Source: Cordilura impudica (lineage: Eukaryota > Arthropoda > Insecta > Diptera > Scathophagidae). Taken from it: a stretch of DNA of 64,000 nt. Location of the stretch: NCBI GenBank assembly GCA_963682025.1, contig OY821519.1, positions 196,138,920-196,202,919 of the forward strand, written 5' to 3'. The notes under the pieces are model-generated. The model ran no database searches, had not been told where the DNA came from, and saw only the letters and a program-made list of their open reading frames with translations. Shown one piece after another: positions 54,097-64,000 of this stretch (its first letter is position 1; each line of letters begins with the position of its first letter). The position numbers and the translations under genes are program-made.

Positions 54097-54963
54097 TATC
54101 AGATTTCCTTGTCGTCTATGGTAATGAGCATACGAATTTCTAGCAGTTTATTATGCTGCACCGTGTCGATAATTTTTAGTAATCAGTGAATCAGAAGAAA
54201 AAGTCCCTCCATATATTTTTGTATAGAAAAAGCTCTCTACCTCTTCTGAGGTTGATTTAAAGGAATCTTGTGGGAATTTTTCCGTATAGTAAATGAAGTT
54301 AAACAAGAAGTTGGATTGCAGTATTTCAGACGGAATCCCATCAGGGCTATATATTTTATCATTTTATCATTGATAAAATTTGGTGTATGTATGTCTATTA
54401 TATCCACTATTCTGTAGTCCAAAAATAAATCCTGTAGGACCATTTTTAGTCATAGTTACCATATGAAGATTTTCCCGATATTCATTAAAAAAAAGGGTCA
54501 ACGTCGTTAAATCGACCAAAAAGTGGTTTAGAGTCGATCGGTATAAGAGGTATGCCTATGTATATTATTGATAGTTAGAAACAGCAACATAAACTTATTA
54601 AGTTCATTTTATCAGAGAAATCATATTTTTGTAACAGAAAAAATCTCAAAACAATTAAAATAAAATAGTGATGTATATAAAAATTGAAACAAACCGGGTG
54701 TTGTATTATTTTCAAAATCAAAAATTGCAAAAGAAGAGGTACTTTTTTTTTTTTTAATAAAAGACACATTTTTTGGGATTATATTTTTTCTTTCATGTTA
54801 TATCGTGATAACGATAAAAAAAATCATGTGAGTCCGATCACAGGGGAGATGTGTAAACATCTAGTAATTAAAGATTTTTTTATGTCACTTCTTTAAAATC
54901 AAACAGAAAGCGTCATCTGTGTATCACTTATAGCAAACTTGTGGTGTTGTTGAATTATGTATA
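54097..54963. other. Non-coding stretch with DINE-like scraps
   Basis: 54380-54480 resembles the middle of the family-1 element (CTGTAGTCCAAAAATAAATC, TAGTCATAG); 54500-54560 resembles its GTCGATCGGTATAA part in minus orientation. The rest is unrecognised. Confidence 0.45.
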
Positions 54964-55338
54964 CTAGCAGATTCCAGCCCTCGAAATTCGAGTGCAAATT
55001 CTAGGAAATTATATTTTTTCATTAAATAAAGACCCTAAAAGTATGCTAATCAATTATAGCCAATTCACAAATCAACACAAAAAACAAACTCATTTTTATT
55101 ACAAACACAATAACAAATTTGATAAACACACACATAGCATTGTATAATTTTATGTATGTGTTAGTAGCAACTTTAAATGGAATTTACTCAAAATAAAGGA
55201 AAAAATTTAAAAATTTGTCAATCTGCAAAACGGCTAAAAAAAATACCTTTCAAATAATATACGGTTGGTCAAAATCGGGATAAAACGGTAGAACAAACAT
55301 CGGTCACAAGAAATCGGCTATCCTATTAATATTATAGA
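54964..55338 (-). mobile_element. Helitron B copy 1, 375 bp, complete
   Basis: Minus strand: 5' TCTATAATATTAATAGGATA (from 55338) to 3' CTAG (54967-54964), with the palindrome CTCGAAATTCGAG (54978-54990 on +) ending about 11 nt before CTAG. It sits between A (54963) and T (55339). Non-autonomous. It is the empty site for the DINE-like insertion in copy 2. Confidence 0.75.
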
Positions 55339-55576
55339 TACTTACGTTCATCATTGACTCACTGATTTGTTGATATGCTGCTCCGCTGGTTCTGTAACGC
55401 TTTACGTATACGTATAGTATGACTGATTATATGATTAATTATCAATCATACGTCTTCGTATGGAATCGTTTATATCTCGAAAACTAATTTAAAAAAAATT
55501 AAATATTCTTTTAAAATATTTCATTTTATTAAAAAGTGCCTTTTATTAAAAAAGTATATTCATTATTTCTCTACAG

Positions 55577-56699
55577 GCTGCGCCAGAAAAATTTCCGTCA
55601 TATACGATTGTTCAAAATGCTATCAGAAAAAAATTATATAAAACAATTAACGAAATTTATTCACAAGTTAGTTTACAAGGCCTTCTAAACCATATGGTTG
55701 AACGTTTAGTTGTTCTTCAGAAATCCATATTTGATTCTTTAGACAACGAACAAATTTCAAAAATCGTTTTGAATAGTAAGTGGGGATTTGATGGAAGCTC
55801 CGGACTTAGTTCATATAAGCAAGCATTCCTTGGACCAGATGCCAGTAATTCTTCAGTTTTTCTCAAATCTCTTCTACCACTAAAAATGGTTTGCAATAAC
55901 AAATTTTTTTGGCAAAACCCTCGACCCTAGTCTCCTTAAAGGTGTTACATTGCAACAAGCAAGCAATTCAATTTAGTAGAAGATATGATTGCGAGACCGG
56001 TAAATACAGAAAATTTTCAGTTCGGTTTATATGTTCTTCATGGATGGATAAGATTTTTTGAATGCATTCTACACCTGGCATATAAACTCCCAATAAAAAA
56101 ATATAAAGCAATGACGGCAAGAAAATTGTGGCTGAAACTAAATCACGCATTCAAAAAGAATTTAAAGAGAAAACCGGTCTTACTATCGACTAGCCAAAAC
56201 CTGGTTTTTGTAATTCCAATGATGGCAATACAGTCAGGCGCTTCTTCCGAAATGCAGAGCTTTCTGCAAAAATAACAAAAATCGACTTAGAGCTAATAAC
56301 CTACATTGCACAAATTTTTTATTCATGGTCCTGAAATAGTAGCTTATGTACTCTTGCCAATTGGAAGCCAGAAATAAGGGCTTTAAAAACTGCAGAGAAC
56401 ATTTTTCACGTAAACGCAGTTGAGAAAAGAAAACTGAAGATATACTAAATAGGTTTCTTCTAAGCTCGGATCCAATTATATTACACATGTCCAAGAAATA
56501 TGAAAAGAAAAATACACTGTTGCCACAGTCTGCTCTGGATTTATTAATACTTCCCAATAATTATGTTAATGAAGGTAATAATGTTGACGATGATAATGAT
56601 GATGATAATGATGATTATAATGATCACGATGATGATTATGATGATGATGAGTATGATGGTGTTGACAGTAATGATTATAGTGAAGGTAATAATTGTTGA
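55577..56699 (+). pseudogene. Transib transposase, copy 2, decayed
   Basis: Reads PEKFPSYTIVQNAIRKKLYK, LLNHMVERLVVLQ, KWGFDGSSGLSSYKQ (first Asp), FLKSLLPLKM, WQNPRP. It then jumps by deletion to FGLYVLHGWIRFFECILHLA and finally MSKKYEKKNTLLPQSALDLL. The second Asp block is deleted and the HK..HG/LSEEAQE block is not recognisable. A GAT/GAC trinucleotide expansion follows at 56583-56660. No CACAGTG ends were found. Distinct in sequence from copies 1 and 3. Confidence 0.75.
56583..56660 (+). repeat. GAT/AAT trinucleotide-rich tract
   Basis: GATGATAATGATGATAATG-type repeat encoding an Asp/Asn run at the end of the Transib copy 2 frame. Confidence 0.8.
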
Positions 56700-56802
56700 T
56701 AATCTACATATATCTATATAAATATATAAAAACGTTTGTGCATTTGCTTGTAACGAATGATCTCCGGAACCATAAGAGACGTCGAAGTAGGATATATAAA
56801 AA

Positions 56803-57592
56803 CAAGTAAGAAAATTATAGTCGGTCTAGACCGACTAAACGATACCCTATACCATGGTTTAGATACCCTATGTCTACGGTCCAACTAATTGGACATATAA
56901 AATAAGCATGAACCAAATATGAGTGCCATTGTTATTAATTTTTTGGGCTGCAGATATGAAAAAGTTCATATCGGATGCTATATTTATATGGGGACTAGGT
57001 CGAAATATGGACCGATCATGACCATATTTGGTTAAAGTCATTTATATTTTGAAAAAATATACACAAACCAAATTTGAGAAAAATCTGTGCAATATTTTTG
57101 TTTGATAGATTTAAGTGAAGATCGGGAAGCAGATCTATATGGGGCCTACGACTAAGAATTGTCCTATAGGAATTTTTTTTGGACTACTGATCAATGAATA
57201 CAATAAACACATACAAACCCAATTTGACTAAGATCTATGTGATAGTTTGGATCTTATGGCAATTTATGTCGATTTCATAGGGGTCATATGTATGGGGACT
57301 AGGTCTGAACATGGACCGAATTCAACGAATTTCAACAGCGTTCATGCAATGGCCAGTAGAAGCTCATATGTCAAATTTCATCTAAATATATTCATATTTG
57401 CGACCTGTAGTTTTATTAAAAAGTTTACATGGACACACAGACGGACGGACGGACGTACGGACATCGCTAAACCGACTCAGAAAGTGATTCTGAGCTCATC
57501 GGTTTAATAAAAGATAGGTCTGGGTCAAATATTTTTGGTAGTTACAAGCAGCAGCACAAAGTCATTATACCCAAAACACATAGTGGTATAGG
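56803..57592 (-). mobile_element. DINE-1/Helentron-like element (family 1), copy 10
   Basis: From CAAGTAAGAAAATTATAGTC to GTGGTATAGG, where the last few bases (GTATAAAAA) are missing and CAGTGCTATTTTTCTGCC follows. Confidence 0.83.
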
Positions 57593-57629
57593 CAGTGCTA
57601 TTTTTCTGCCGGAAGGCACCGGAACGACG

Positions 57630-57666
57630 CACAGTGGACCATATTTTGAGAAGGCGGCCAAAAATC
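57630..57666 (+). repeat. Transib copy 3 left terminal repeat (RSS-like)
   Basis: CACAGTG 57630-57636, 21-bp spacer, CCAAAAATC 57658-57666. Confidence 0.85.
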
Positions 57667-58185
57667 ATTTCTTTTTGTTACCGATTTTAATGTTATGTTA
57701 CTCATTTGAAAGTAAATACTAGTAACCCTCGGGAGCCAAAAAATTGCGACTCTATCTCAACTATATCACAGCGAACAGGGTCTTCGAAAATGGGCTTCTC
57801 AGTATTTTGCTAAAATTAAAAATTTCTTTGTAAATTTTTATTTTTGAATGACTGTAACTTTTTTGATTTAAAAGATTTTGAAGTGAAATAAATTTTGTAT
57901 AATTTTATGGCTTCCATACTATTAATGTTAAAAATGTAAAATCACTGGGTCATTCCGAAATTTAAAAAAAAATTGTAAAAAAGGTCAAAATTTTCCGAAA
58001 ATATCCTACTTAATAGAGCATAACTCCTGCCAGTCAAAAGCAGTCTTACACTCTTCTATAGTCCGAACCCTCCCCTATACTCCTATACCCCATTATATAC
58101 CCGCCAGTTTCCGCCCGTGTGCACCAGAACATTTTTCTGACCCAAGGTTAGATATTTTCTGCAAAATTTATGAATACAAAAGTTG

Positions 58186-58332
58186 TCCACTATGTGGTTA
58201 GGATATATTAAGTTTGAGGTGATGTTTGTAACTGCCAAAAATGTTGGACCTTTATCCATCTTTTATTATACGGATCGACTCAAAAACACTTTCTGAGTCG
58301 ATTAAACGATGTCCGTCCGTCCGCTTGAGTGT
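58186..58332 (+). mobile_element. DINE-1/Helentron-like fragment inside Transib copy 3
   Basis: Resembles the first ~150 bp of family 1 (CCACTATGTGGTTAGG, GTTTGTAACTGCCAAAAATG, CTTTCTGAGTCGATTAAACG, GTCCGTCCGTCC), well diverged. Confidence 0.65.
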
Positions 58333-58553
58333 TATGAATACAAATGTTGGTCGTACCGGTGCACCGCGGTGTATTTGCTGCGTGTCGGTAGAGTTGTCAG
58401 GAGTTGTTATATACTTATAAAAAAGGGTTGAGATATAATGCGCTTAATTGTTACAGGTACATTTACATAGGTATCTTTCAAAAACATTAATAGTCTGAAT
58501 TAGAGTTATATAGTTTAAATACCTGACAAGATGGGAAACAATTTAAATAACTG

Positions 58554-58808
58554 GTAAATGGTAAAAAAAACTATTGCAACATAGCCCTTTAAGATATGAG
58601 CAGGTATGCTTCACCTTTTAAAAGGGGTTAGGGTGTGGGTTTTTTATGCTTCTAAATGTGGTAATAAAAGATAAAAATTTGTAAATGGTAAAAAAAAAAA
58701 ACTATTGCGACATAGCCCTTTAAGATATGAGCAGGTATGCTTCACCTTTTAAAAGGGGTTAGGGTGTGGGTTTTTTATGCTTCTAAAAGTGGTAATAAAA
58801 GATAAAAA
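58554..58808 (+). repeat. Tandem duplication of a 127-bp unit
   Basis: Two adjacent, nearly identical units starting GTAAATGGTAAAAAAAA at 58554 and 58681, each with CATAGCCCTTTAAGATATGA and GGGGTTAGGGTGTGGG. Immediately upstream of the Transib copy 3 coding region. Confidence 0.9.
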
Positions 58809-58884
58809 TTTTTATATTACATAATTGCAAGAAAGAGTATTTAAATTAATGTTTCCACAGTTATTATTCATTATAATTTGTGCA

Positions 58885-60902
58885 ATGGCTAAGTACTGTT
58901 ACAGAGATCTCGCAGATATTTATTTTCAACGGAATGATGACGATGTAATTTTGCACATAGTGAGCAACGACTTCTTTAAGAATTGTAACCTAGAAGACAT
59001 TGAAATGCACAAAGGAAAAATTACTAATTTTGCATCGAATTTGAAAAGACGGTACATTGAATACTCTCATAGCAAGGCAAAGATGTACAAACGTTACCAA
59101 GACTGGTTAATAAAGGAACTTATTTTTGAGAGTGCATCTACAACTGCCAACGAAAGTGGAAAAAAGGGTCGACCAGCAAAACCAATTGACGGATGTAGTG
59201 AAAGATCTCGAAGGCGCAAGCTGGAGAATATCAATGAAGAAATTTCTCATAGAATTATTAAGGATTCATTTTTGCACCAAGTTCAACCAACCCAAAAAAA
59301 AAAAATTAATAATTGAAAAAATAGTAGAAGCGAGCCCAAGGCGCACAAAGAGGAAAGCATTCCTACACCAATTGAAGATAAGAAATTTACACCGGAAGAA
59401 GCGTTCGCCCTATTTTTGGATCTGAAATTGACCAAAAATCAATATAAGGAATTGCGGAAGCGAACCAATGAAAAGAATTGTGGGATTTTTCCAGAGTATC
59501 GAGATTTATTTCTGCGAAAAAAGAATGCTTACCTTCATAATCTGCTATTAGTGTCACTTCAACATCAGCAGAAATAATATTGCAAGATCTCCTTGAACAT
59601 ACTGCAGAACGATTGCTAAATACGTTTGATACTGACCATTTAAAAAAAATTGGTAATGACAGCATTACTTTAATTTTTAAATGGGGATGTGATGGATCCT
59701 CTTGTCAGAAACAATACAAGCAATTTAATGCCGAAAATTCATCAGATGCTAATTTATTTATGGTATCTTTCGTTCCATTGCGCTTAACAAAAAGGTATAG
59801 CGTCTTAGAGCCGTCAACTAGTAGAGCAACAGAAATTGGTATATGGAAAAATGAAATTCCTTCTTCAACAAAGTATTGCAGACCAATAAAATTTGCATTC
59901 AAAAAGGAAACCGAAGATGTCATAACTGAAGAAGTTCAAAAAATAAAAGATCAAATTAAGGAACTTCAACCAGTAATATTTAAATTTGATGACCAAGACA
60001 TTGAAGTACATTTTAAAATGTGTCTCACAATGATTGATGGAAAAGTTGCACAACCTTTAACTGGAACAAAGTCAACGTCAAGCTGCATTATATGCCAAAA
60101 GACATCAAGTCAATTAAGCCAACCCCCACCAGAAGACGATAGTTTTAAGGAAGCCTACAAATTTGGAATGCTGGAATACGTTTCATGGAGCATATTCTTA
60201 AATTGGGTTATGATTTGGAATTTGGTCCGTTAGGCGAAACAGTGAGACAAAACAAAGAAAATGAAGGAAAAAGAAAGCAAAAAAAAAAAAACAAATTCAA
60301 CAAAAATATCTACAGCTAGGCCTCGTAATCGACCAACCAAAACAAGGGGAATGAAACACCAATGATGGAAATTCTGCAAGGAGATTTTTTTCCAATCCGG
60401 AAACTGCAGCACCTATCACAGGTGTAGATGATGAATTAATAAGACGATTCAAAACCATATTACAAGTTCTAGCATGCAGCAGAAAGATAAATGCAAAAAA
60501 ATTTGGAGAGTACGCCAATAAAACAGCTATACTTTATAATGAAAATACTCTTGGAGATAAATGCCATCCACAGTTCATAAAATTTTGTATCATGGGGAAC
60601 AAATAATTCAAAACAATATGCTACCAATAGGAGATCTATCTGAAGAAGCGCAAGAAAAAAGGAACAAAGACTACAGATTCTTTCGCGAGTACAACACAAG
60701 GAAAATGTCCAGATGTTGTACTAATGAAGACCTTATCACTATTTTGTTGTGCACTTCAGATCCATATATGTCCAACATTCGTCAAAAATGGAAAACTACC
60801 TCTATTGAATTAGACGAAGAAGCTAAACAACTTCTAGAAGATGAAAATCAAGGCTATTTAGAAGAAATTTTTACTAAAATTGGCACTTTTTCATTACACT
60901 AA
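58885..60902 (+). pseudogene. Transib transposase, copy 3, frameshifted
   Basis: Start at ATG 58885 (MAKYCYRDLADIYFQRN), possibly after a short 5' intron ending CCACAG at 58860. Open to about 59314 with the GRPAKPIDGCSERSRRRKL patch; then broken. 59580-60233 is open and contains KWGCDGSSCQKQYKQ (first Asp), SSTKYCRPIKFAF, LTMIDGKVAQPLTGTKSTSS with second Asp, and CIIC. 60400-60902 is open with ARKINAKKFGEYANKTA, TVHKILYHGEQII and LPIGDLSEEAQEKRNKD (catalytic Glu), then SDPYMSNIRQKW. All three catalytic residues survive but at least three frameshifts separate them. Confidence 0.85.
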
Positions 60903-61048
60903 CAATAAGTTACACTTTTTTTTATATAGTTAAAAAATTTTCTTGATTTAAAAATTTATATATTTTGTAAATTTACAATAAAAATTGTTATATTTCATAA
61001 ATTTACCATAAAAATTGATATAGAAATATTTAAAAAGACAATAAAAAA

Positions 61049-61843
61049 CAAGTAAGAAAATTATAGTCGGTCTAGACCGACTATAGGATACCCTATACCA
61101 TGCGTTTAGAGACCCTACCCCATAGTCCCAACTAACTGGACATAGAAAATAAGCATAAACCAAATTTGAGTTTTATTTTTTTAAATTTTTTTGTCTGCAG
61201 ATATGAAAAAGTTCATATCGGATGCTATATCTATATGGGGACTAGGCCCAAAAATATACCGATCCTGACCATGTTTGGTAAGGTCTCTTGTATTTTGCAA
61301 AAATATATACAAACAAAATTTGAGAAGAATCAGTGCAATATTTTTGTTTTTTGATAGATTTAAGTGAAGATCGGGAAGCAGCTCTATATGGGGCCTATGA
61401 CTAAGAGTTGTCCCATAGGGATCATTTTTGGACTACTGATTAATGGATGTAATAAACATATACAAACCCAATTTGACTAAGATTTATATGATAAATTTGG
61501 ATCTTATGGCAATTTAAGTCGATTTCATAGGGGTCATTTGTATGGGGGCTAGGTCTGAACATGGACCGATTCTCACCAATTTCAACAGCGTTCATCCTAT
61601 GGCCGATAGAAGCTTATGTACAAAATTTCATCAAAATAGATTCATATTTGCGACCTGTAGTTTGATTACAAGCTTTACATGGACACACAGACGGACGGAC
61701 GGACATCGTTAAATCGAATCAGATAGTGATTCTGATTCGATCGGTATAATTAAAGATGGGTGTAGGTCAAATATTTTTGGTAGTTACAAACAGCAGCACA
61801 AAGTCATTATACCCAAACCACATAGTGGTATAGGGTATAAAAA
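61049..61843 (-). mobile_element. DINE-1/Helentron-like element (family 1), copy 12, full length
   Basis: From CAAGTAAGAAAATTATAGTC to GTGGTATAGGGTATAAAAA with an intact end palindrome and GGAC tract at 61690-61703. Inserted in the 3' part of Transib copy 3, shortly after the transposase stop codon. Confidence 0.85.
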
Positions 61844-62306
61844 TTGAACTAAAGCAAAAACATACGAGTTTTTCATTTAAACTTCTCTATCTTGAACCAA
61901 TATAAGGTAACTTTTACGTTCGCTGCTTAAAAAATTATATTTTAACTCGGAATCTTTCAAAAAAAAAAAACAACTTTTGGCCCTTATGCACATTAGGACT
62001 AAAAAGTTTACGGGGGCAAAAGTTTGACATTTTCTGAAAAAATTAACTTAAAAAATTGTTAAAAAGTATTAGTTGTAAAATTAACTGAAAAAATATATTA
62101 AAAAAAAACCTTTTTTTACCTTTTAACACTTCACTTTTGTACTAAAATTCAACTACAAATGAAAATGTATTTTAAACCCTCCGTAACTTTTTTATTTTCG
62201 ATCGAGAATTACGTTTTATAGCAAAACTTTAAGGCTAAAGTCTCACCTACCAAACAAAAAAAAAAAAAAAACGCATGTCAAAATTCCAATCCAATCAAAA
62301 GTTATA

Positions 62307-62343
62307 GATTTTTGACCGCCTTCTCGTCAAATGATCCACTGTG
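62307..62343 (-). repeat. Transib copy 3 right terminal repeat (RSS-like)
   Basis: Minus strand: CACAGTG 62343-62337, 21-bp spacer ending GAGAAGGCGG, TCAAAAATC 62315-62307. Confidence 0.85.
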
Positions 62344-62348
62344 CGCCG

Positions 62349-63364
62349 TAGGAGAATAACAACTACCTAGTCTTAATATAGTTTTAATATAAACCCAGAT
62401 TTAGGGGGCACGCTTTATCCGTTTATACCACAATACTCAGATTAACACTACAATCTGGGGCGAATTATTGCATGTAGGCTGCATAATGAATTAAAGTGAC
62501 AGATCACAATTTCAGGGATATATTTTTTATGTTAAAACCCAGGCGGGCCGCAGCGACCCATTAAATCTATTCTAAATAATCACATAAAGAATTCATAAAA
62601 CTTTTGTGAAAATTCATATGTTAAGATATATATATATATATATATGTAGCAAACATTGATATATAATTGTAGGCCTTTTATTATTAGTAAAATACTTATT
62701 TGGCCTTTTTCGTTTTTATTTAAAGCAGCATCTTTGGCATTTTGTAGGTTGTTGTAGGTTTATGATGTTTAACAATATGCGATGGCTCTTTTTACTTATA
62801 ACAAACCGCACTCACACACACGCAAAATAAATGCAAACAGAAACATATAAATGTTATTTATATTTCATTAGGAGTTTAAAGACGTCAGCAAATAAATATA
62901 ATGACGTCATAACAATAGCATGTGTTGGCATTCCTATTGCTATTTTATAACAATTGCAAAATATACAACAACAAAAATCCGAAATGAAAGTGCGCAGAGA
63001 AATCTATTATTTTAAGTGTGAGTATATGGGTGTTGCCGGAAAATATTCGGAACCAAATTCCTATTTTAAAATTTTAAATCGCCGAAAAATACAAAAGCCA
63101 ATACAAGCCATCATACAGTTTACAGTAAATGGCCGCAAAAACAAATTTTAGGTTTTGCTTAGCTTATGTAAAATATTTAGGACATTCTTAGAGAAGCAGC
63201 GACACAGCAGGAGTATTGAATACAGTAAGTATCACCGGAAGTAGAAATCGTAGTCCATTAGTGATTTGCTAGTTTCCAAGTGGTACGCAGAGTACTAAAA
63301 ATCTGAAAGAGATTATGCAGTCACGAGTAGGTCTCCACAGACAATTTTCTAGTTAGGAACTGTT
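62349..63364. other. Intergenic DNA, nothing recognised
   Basis: Contains a (TA)n microsatellite at about 62627-62646. The 65-aa ORF at 62954-63151 has no recognisable similarity. Confidence 0.45.
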
Positions 63365-63805
63365 TTAAAAAAATATATTTTTGAAAGAAAAGGTTTTTTT
63401 TAAGAAAAGCCAGTTATTTGAGAAAATATAGTTACAAAAAAATTTTTTTTAGAAAGGCCACTTTCGTAAGAAGAGCTAATTTTTTCAAGAGAATATACTC
63501 GTACCTAAAGAAAAGGTACTTTTTTATACAATATTTACTTAGGAGAATTTGAATTTTGGGAAAAAGTACTTTTTGAAAAAATGGTATATTTTTAAGATAG
63601 GGTACTCCTTTAAAAAGTGATTTTATAAAAAAAATTACTGTTTTATGGTAAAGTACTTATTTAAGAACAGGTACTAGAAAAGGTACTTTAAAAAAAAGTT
63701 CTTTTTTAAGAAAGGATACTTTAAAAAGTTTACTTCTTTTTAAGAAAAAGTACTTTTTGAGGAAAGGTAACTTTTTAAGAAAATTAACTTTTTAAGAAAA
63801 GGTAA
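63365..63805 (+). repeat. Second array of the ~20-bp GTACTTTTTTAAGAAAAG minisatellite
   Basis: Same unit type as at 16270-19620, about 20 diverged copies, cut at 63805 by a Helitron insertion. Confidence 0.8.
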
Positions 63806-64000
63806 TCTATAATATTAATAGGCTAGGCGATTTTTTGTTCTACAGTTTTATCTCGCTTTTGACCAAACGAATATTATTTGAAAGGTATTTCTTTTTATTT
63901 TGAGTAAATTGCATTTAAAGTTTCTACTAACACATACATAAAATTATACATATGCTATGTTTGTGTTTATTAAATTTGTTATGTGTTTGTTAATGAGTTT
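63806..64000 (+). mobile_element. Helitron B copy 3, 5' part, cut by the window end
   Basis: Plus orientation from TCTATAATATTAATAGGCTA after host A 63805. It is the inverse of 54964-55338 (ATTTGAAAGGTATTT, ACTAACACATACATAAAATT) and continues past the window. Confidence 0.7.

Larger units (their letters stand above)
57630..62343 (+). mobile_element. Transib DNA transposon, copy 3, with nested repeats
   Basis: Left end CACAGTGGACCATATTTTGA, right end inverse CACAGTGGATCATTTGACGA; both continue GAGAAGGCGG.CAAAAATC. Flanks are CGACG (57625-57629) and CGCCG (62344-62348), the CGNCG-type site of Transib, with one mismatch. Inside: transposase remains (58885-60902), a 127-bp tandem duplication, a DINE-like fragment (58186-58332) and a full DINE-like copy (61049-61843). 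Confidence 0.88.

Noticed and set aside
62954..63151. 65-aa ORF
   Set aside because: No recognisable motif, isolated, in AT-rich DNA.

Overview
The window is nuclear DNA from a fly (Diptera). It is very AT-rich, has spliced genes with GT-AG introns, and is dominated by transposable elements. The mix of repeats (DINE-1-like interspersed elements, mariner/Tc1, Transib, jockey, Penelope) and the receptor gene point to a calyptrate (house fly / blow fly type) genome. The species is inferred, not shown.

Two host genes are supported. (1) The 3' part of an ionotropic receptor gene, best matched to the co-receptor Ir76b, lies on + at 1-15949. It has five exons (1-239, 327-666, 12442-12635, 12708-13009, 15301-15949) and every junction keeps the reading frame. 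Its 11.8-kb third intron and 2.3-kb fifth intron are packed with nested transposons. (2) A complete three-exon leucine-rich-repeat gene resembling LRRC56 lies on + at 44100-45449 and is intact. A truncated HMG-box coding start (25708-25815) is probably a fragment.

Nearly everything else is mobile DNA. Three Transib (RAG1-related) transposons are present. Copy 1 (1187-6959) and copy 3 (57630-62343) have both ends. Their termini begin with CACAGTG and carry a CAAAAATC block 21-23 bp inward, the layout of a V(D)J recombination signal. Copy 1 has an exact 5-bp target duplication and hosts a Penelope-like retroelement with an intact RT/GIY-YIG ORF and a hammerhead-ribozyme-like 3' end. A second, unnamed type of DDE-like transposon is complete at 38992-41973: inverted repeats of about 460 bp, TAT duplication, and a transposase with one 57-bp intron. 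A second copy is split across 23270-28011. A jockey-like retrotransposon (- strand, about 33230-42440) is broken by two later insertions. A Tc1-like element (51618-54094) has long inverted repeats with three internal direct repeats and a mutated catalytic Glu. Several decayed mariner-type transposases, two Helitron families and about a dozen copies of a DINE-1/Helentron-like repeat fill the rest. There are also two arrays of a 20-bp AT-rich minisatellite (16270-19620; 63365-63805) and a tRNA-derived SINE-like sequence (about 51380-51598).

Layout: 1-15950 Ir76b and its intronic transposons; 15950-22600 minisatellite and AT-rich DNA; 22600-33200 decayed elements; 33200-42450 jockey with its two insertions; 42450-43300 decayed transposase; 44100-45449 LRRC56-like gene; 45900-57600 mariner, Helitron, DINE-like, SINE and Tc1 elements; 57630-62343 Transib copy 3; 62344-64000 minisatellite and a Helitron cut by the window edge. 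No operon-like or CRISPR structure is present.
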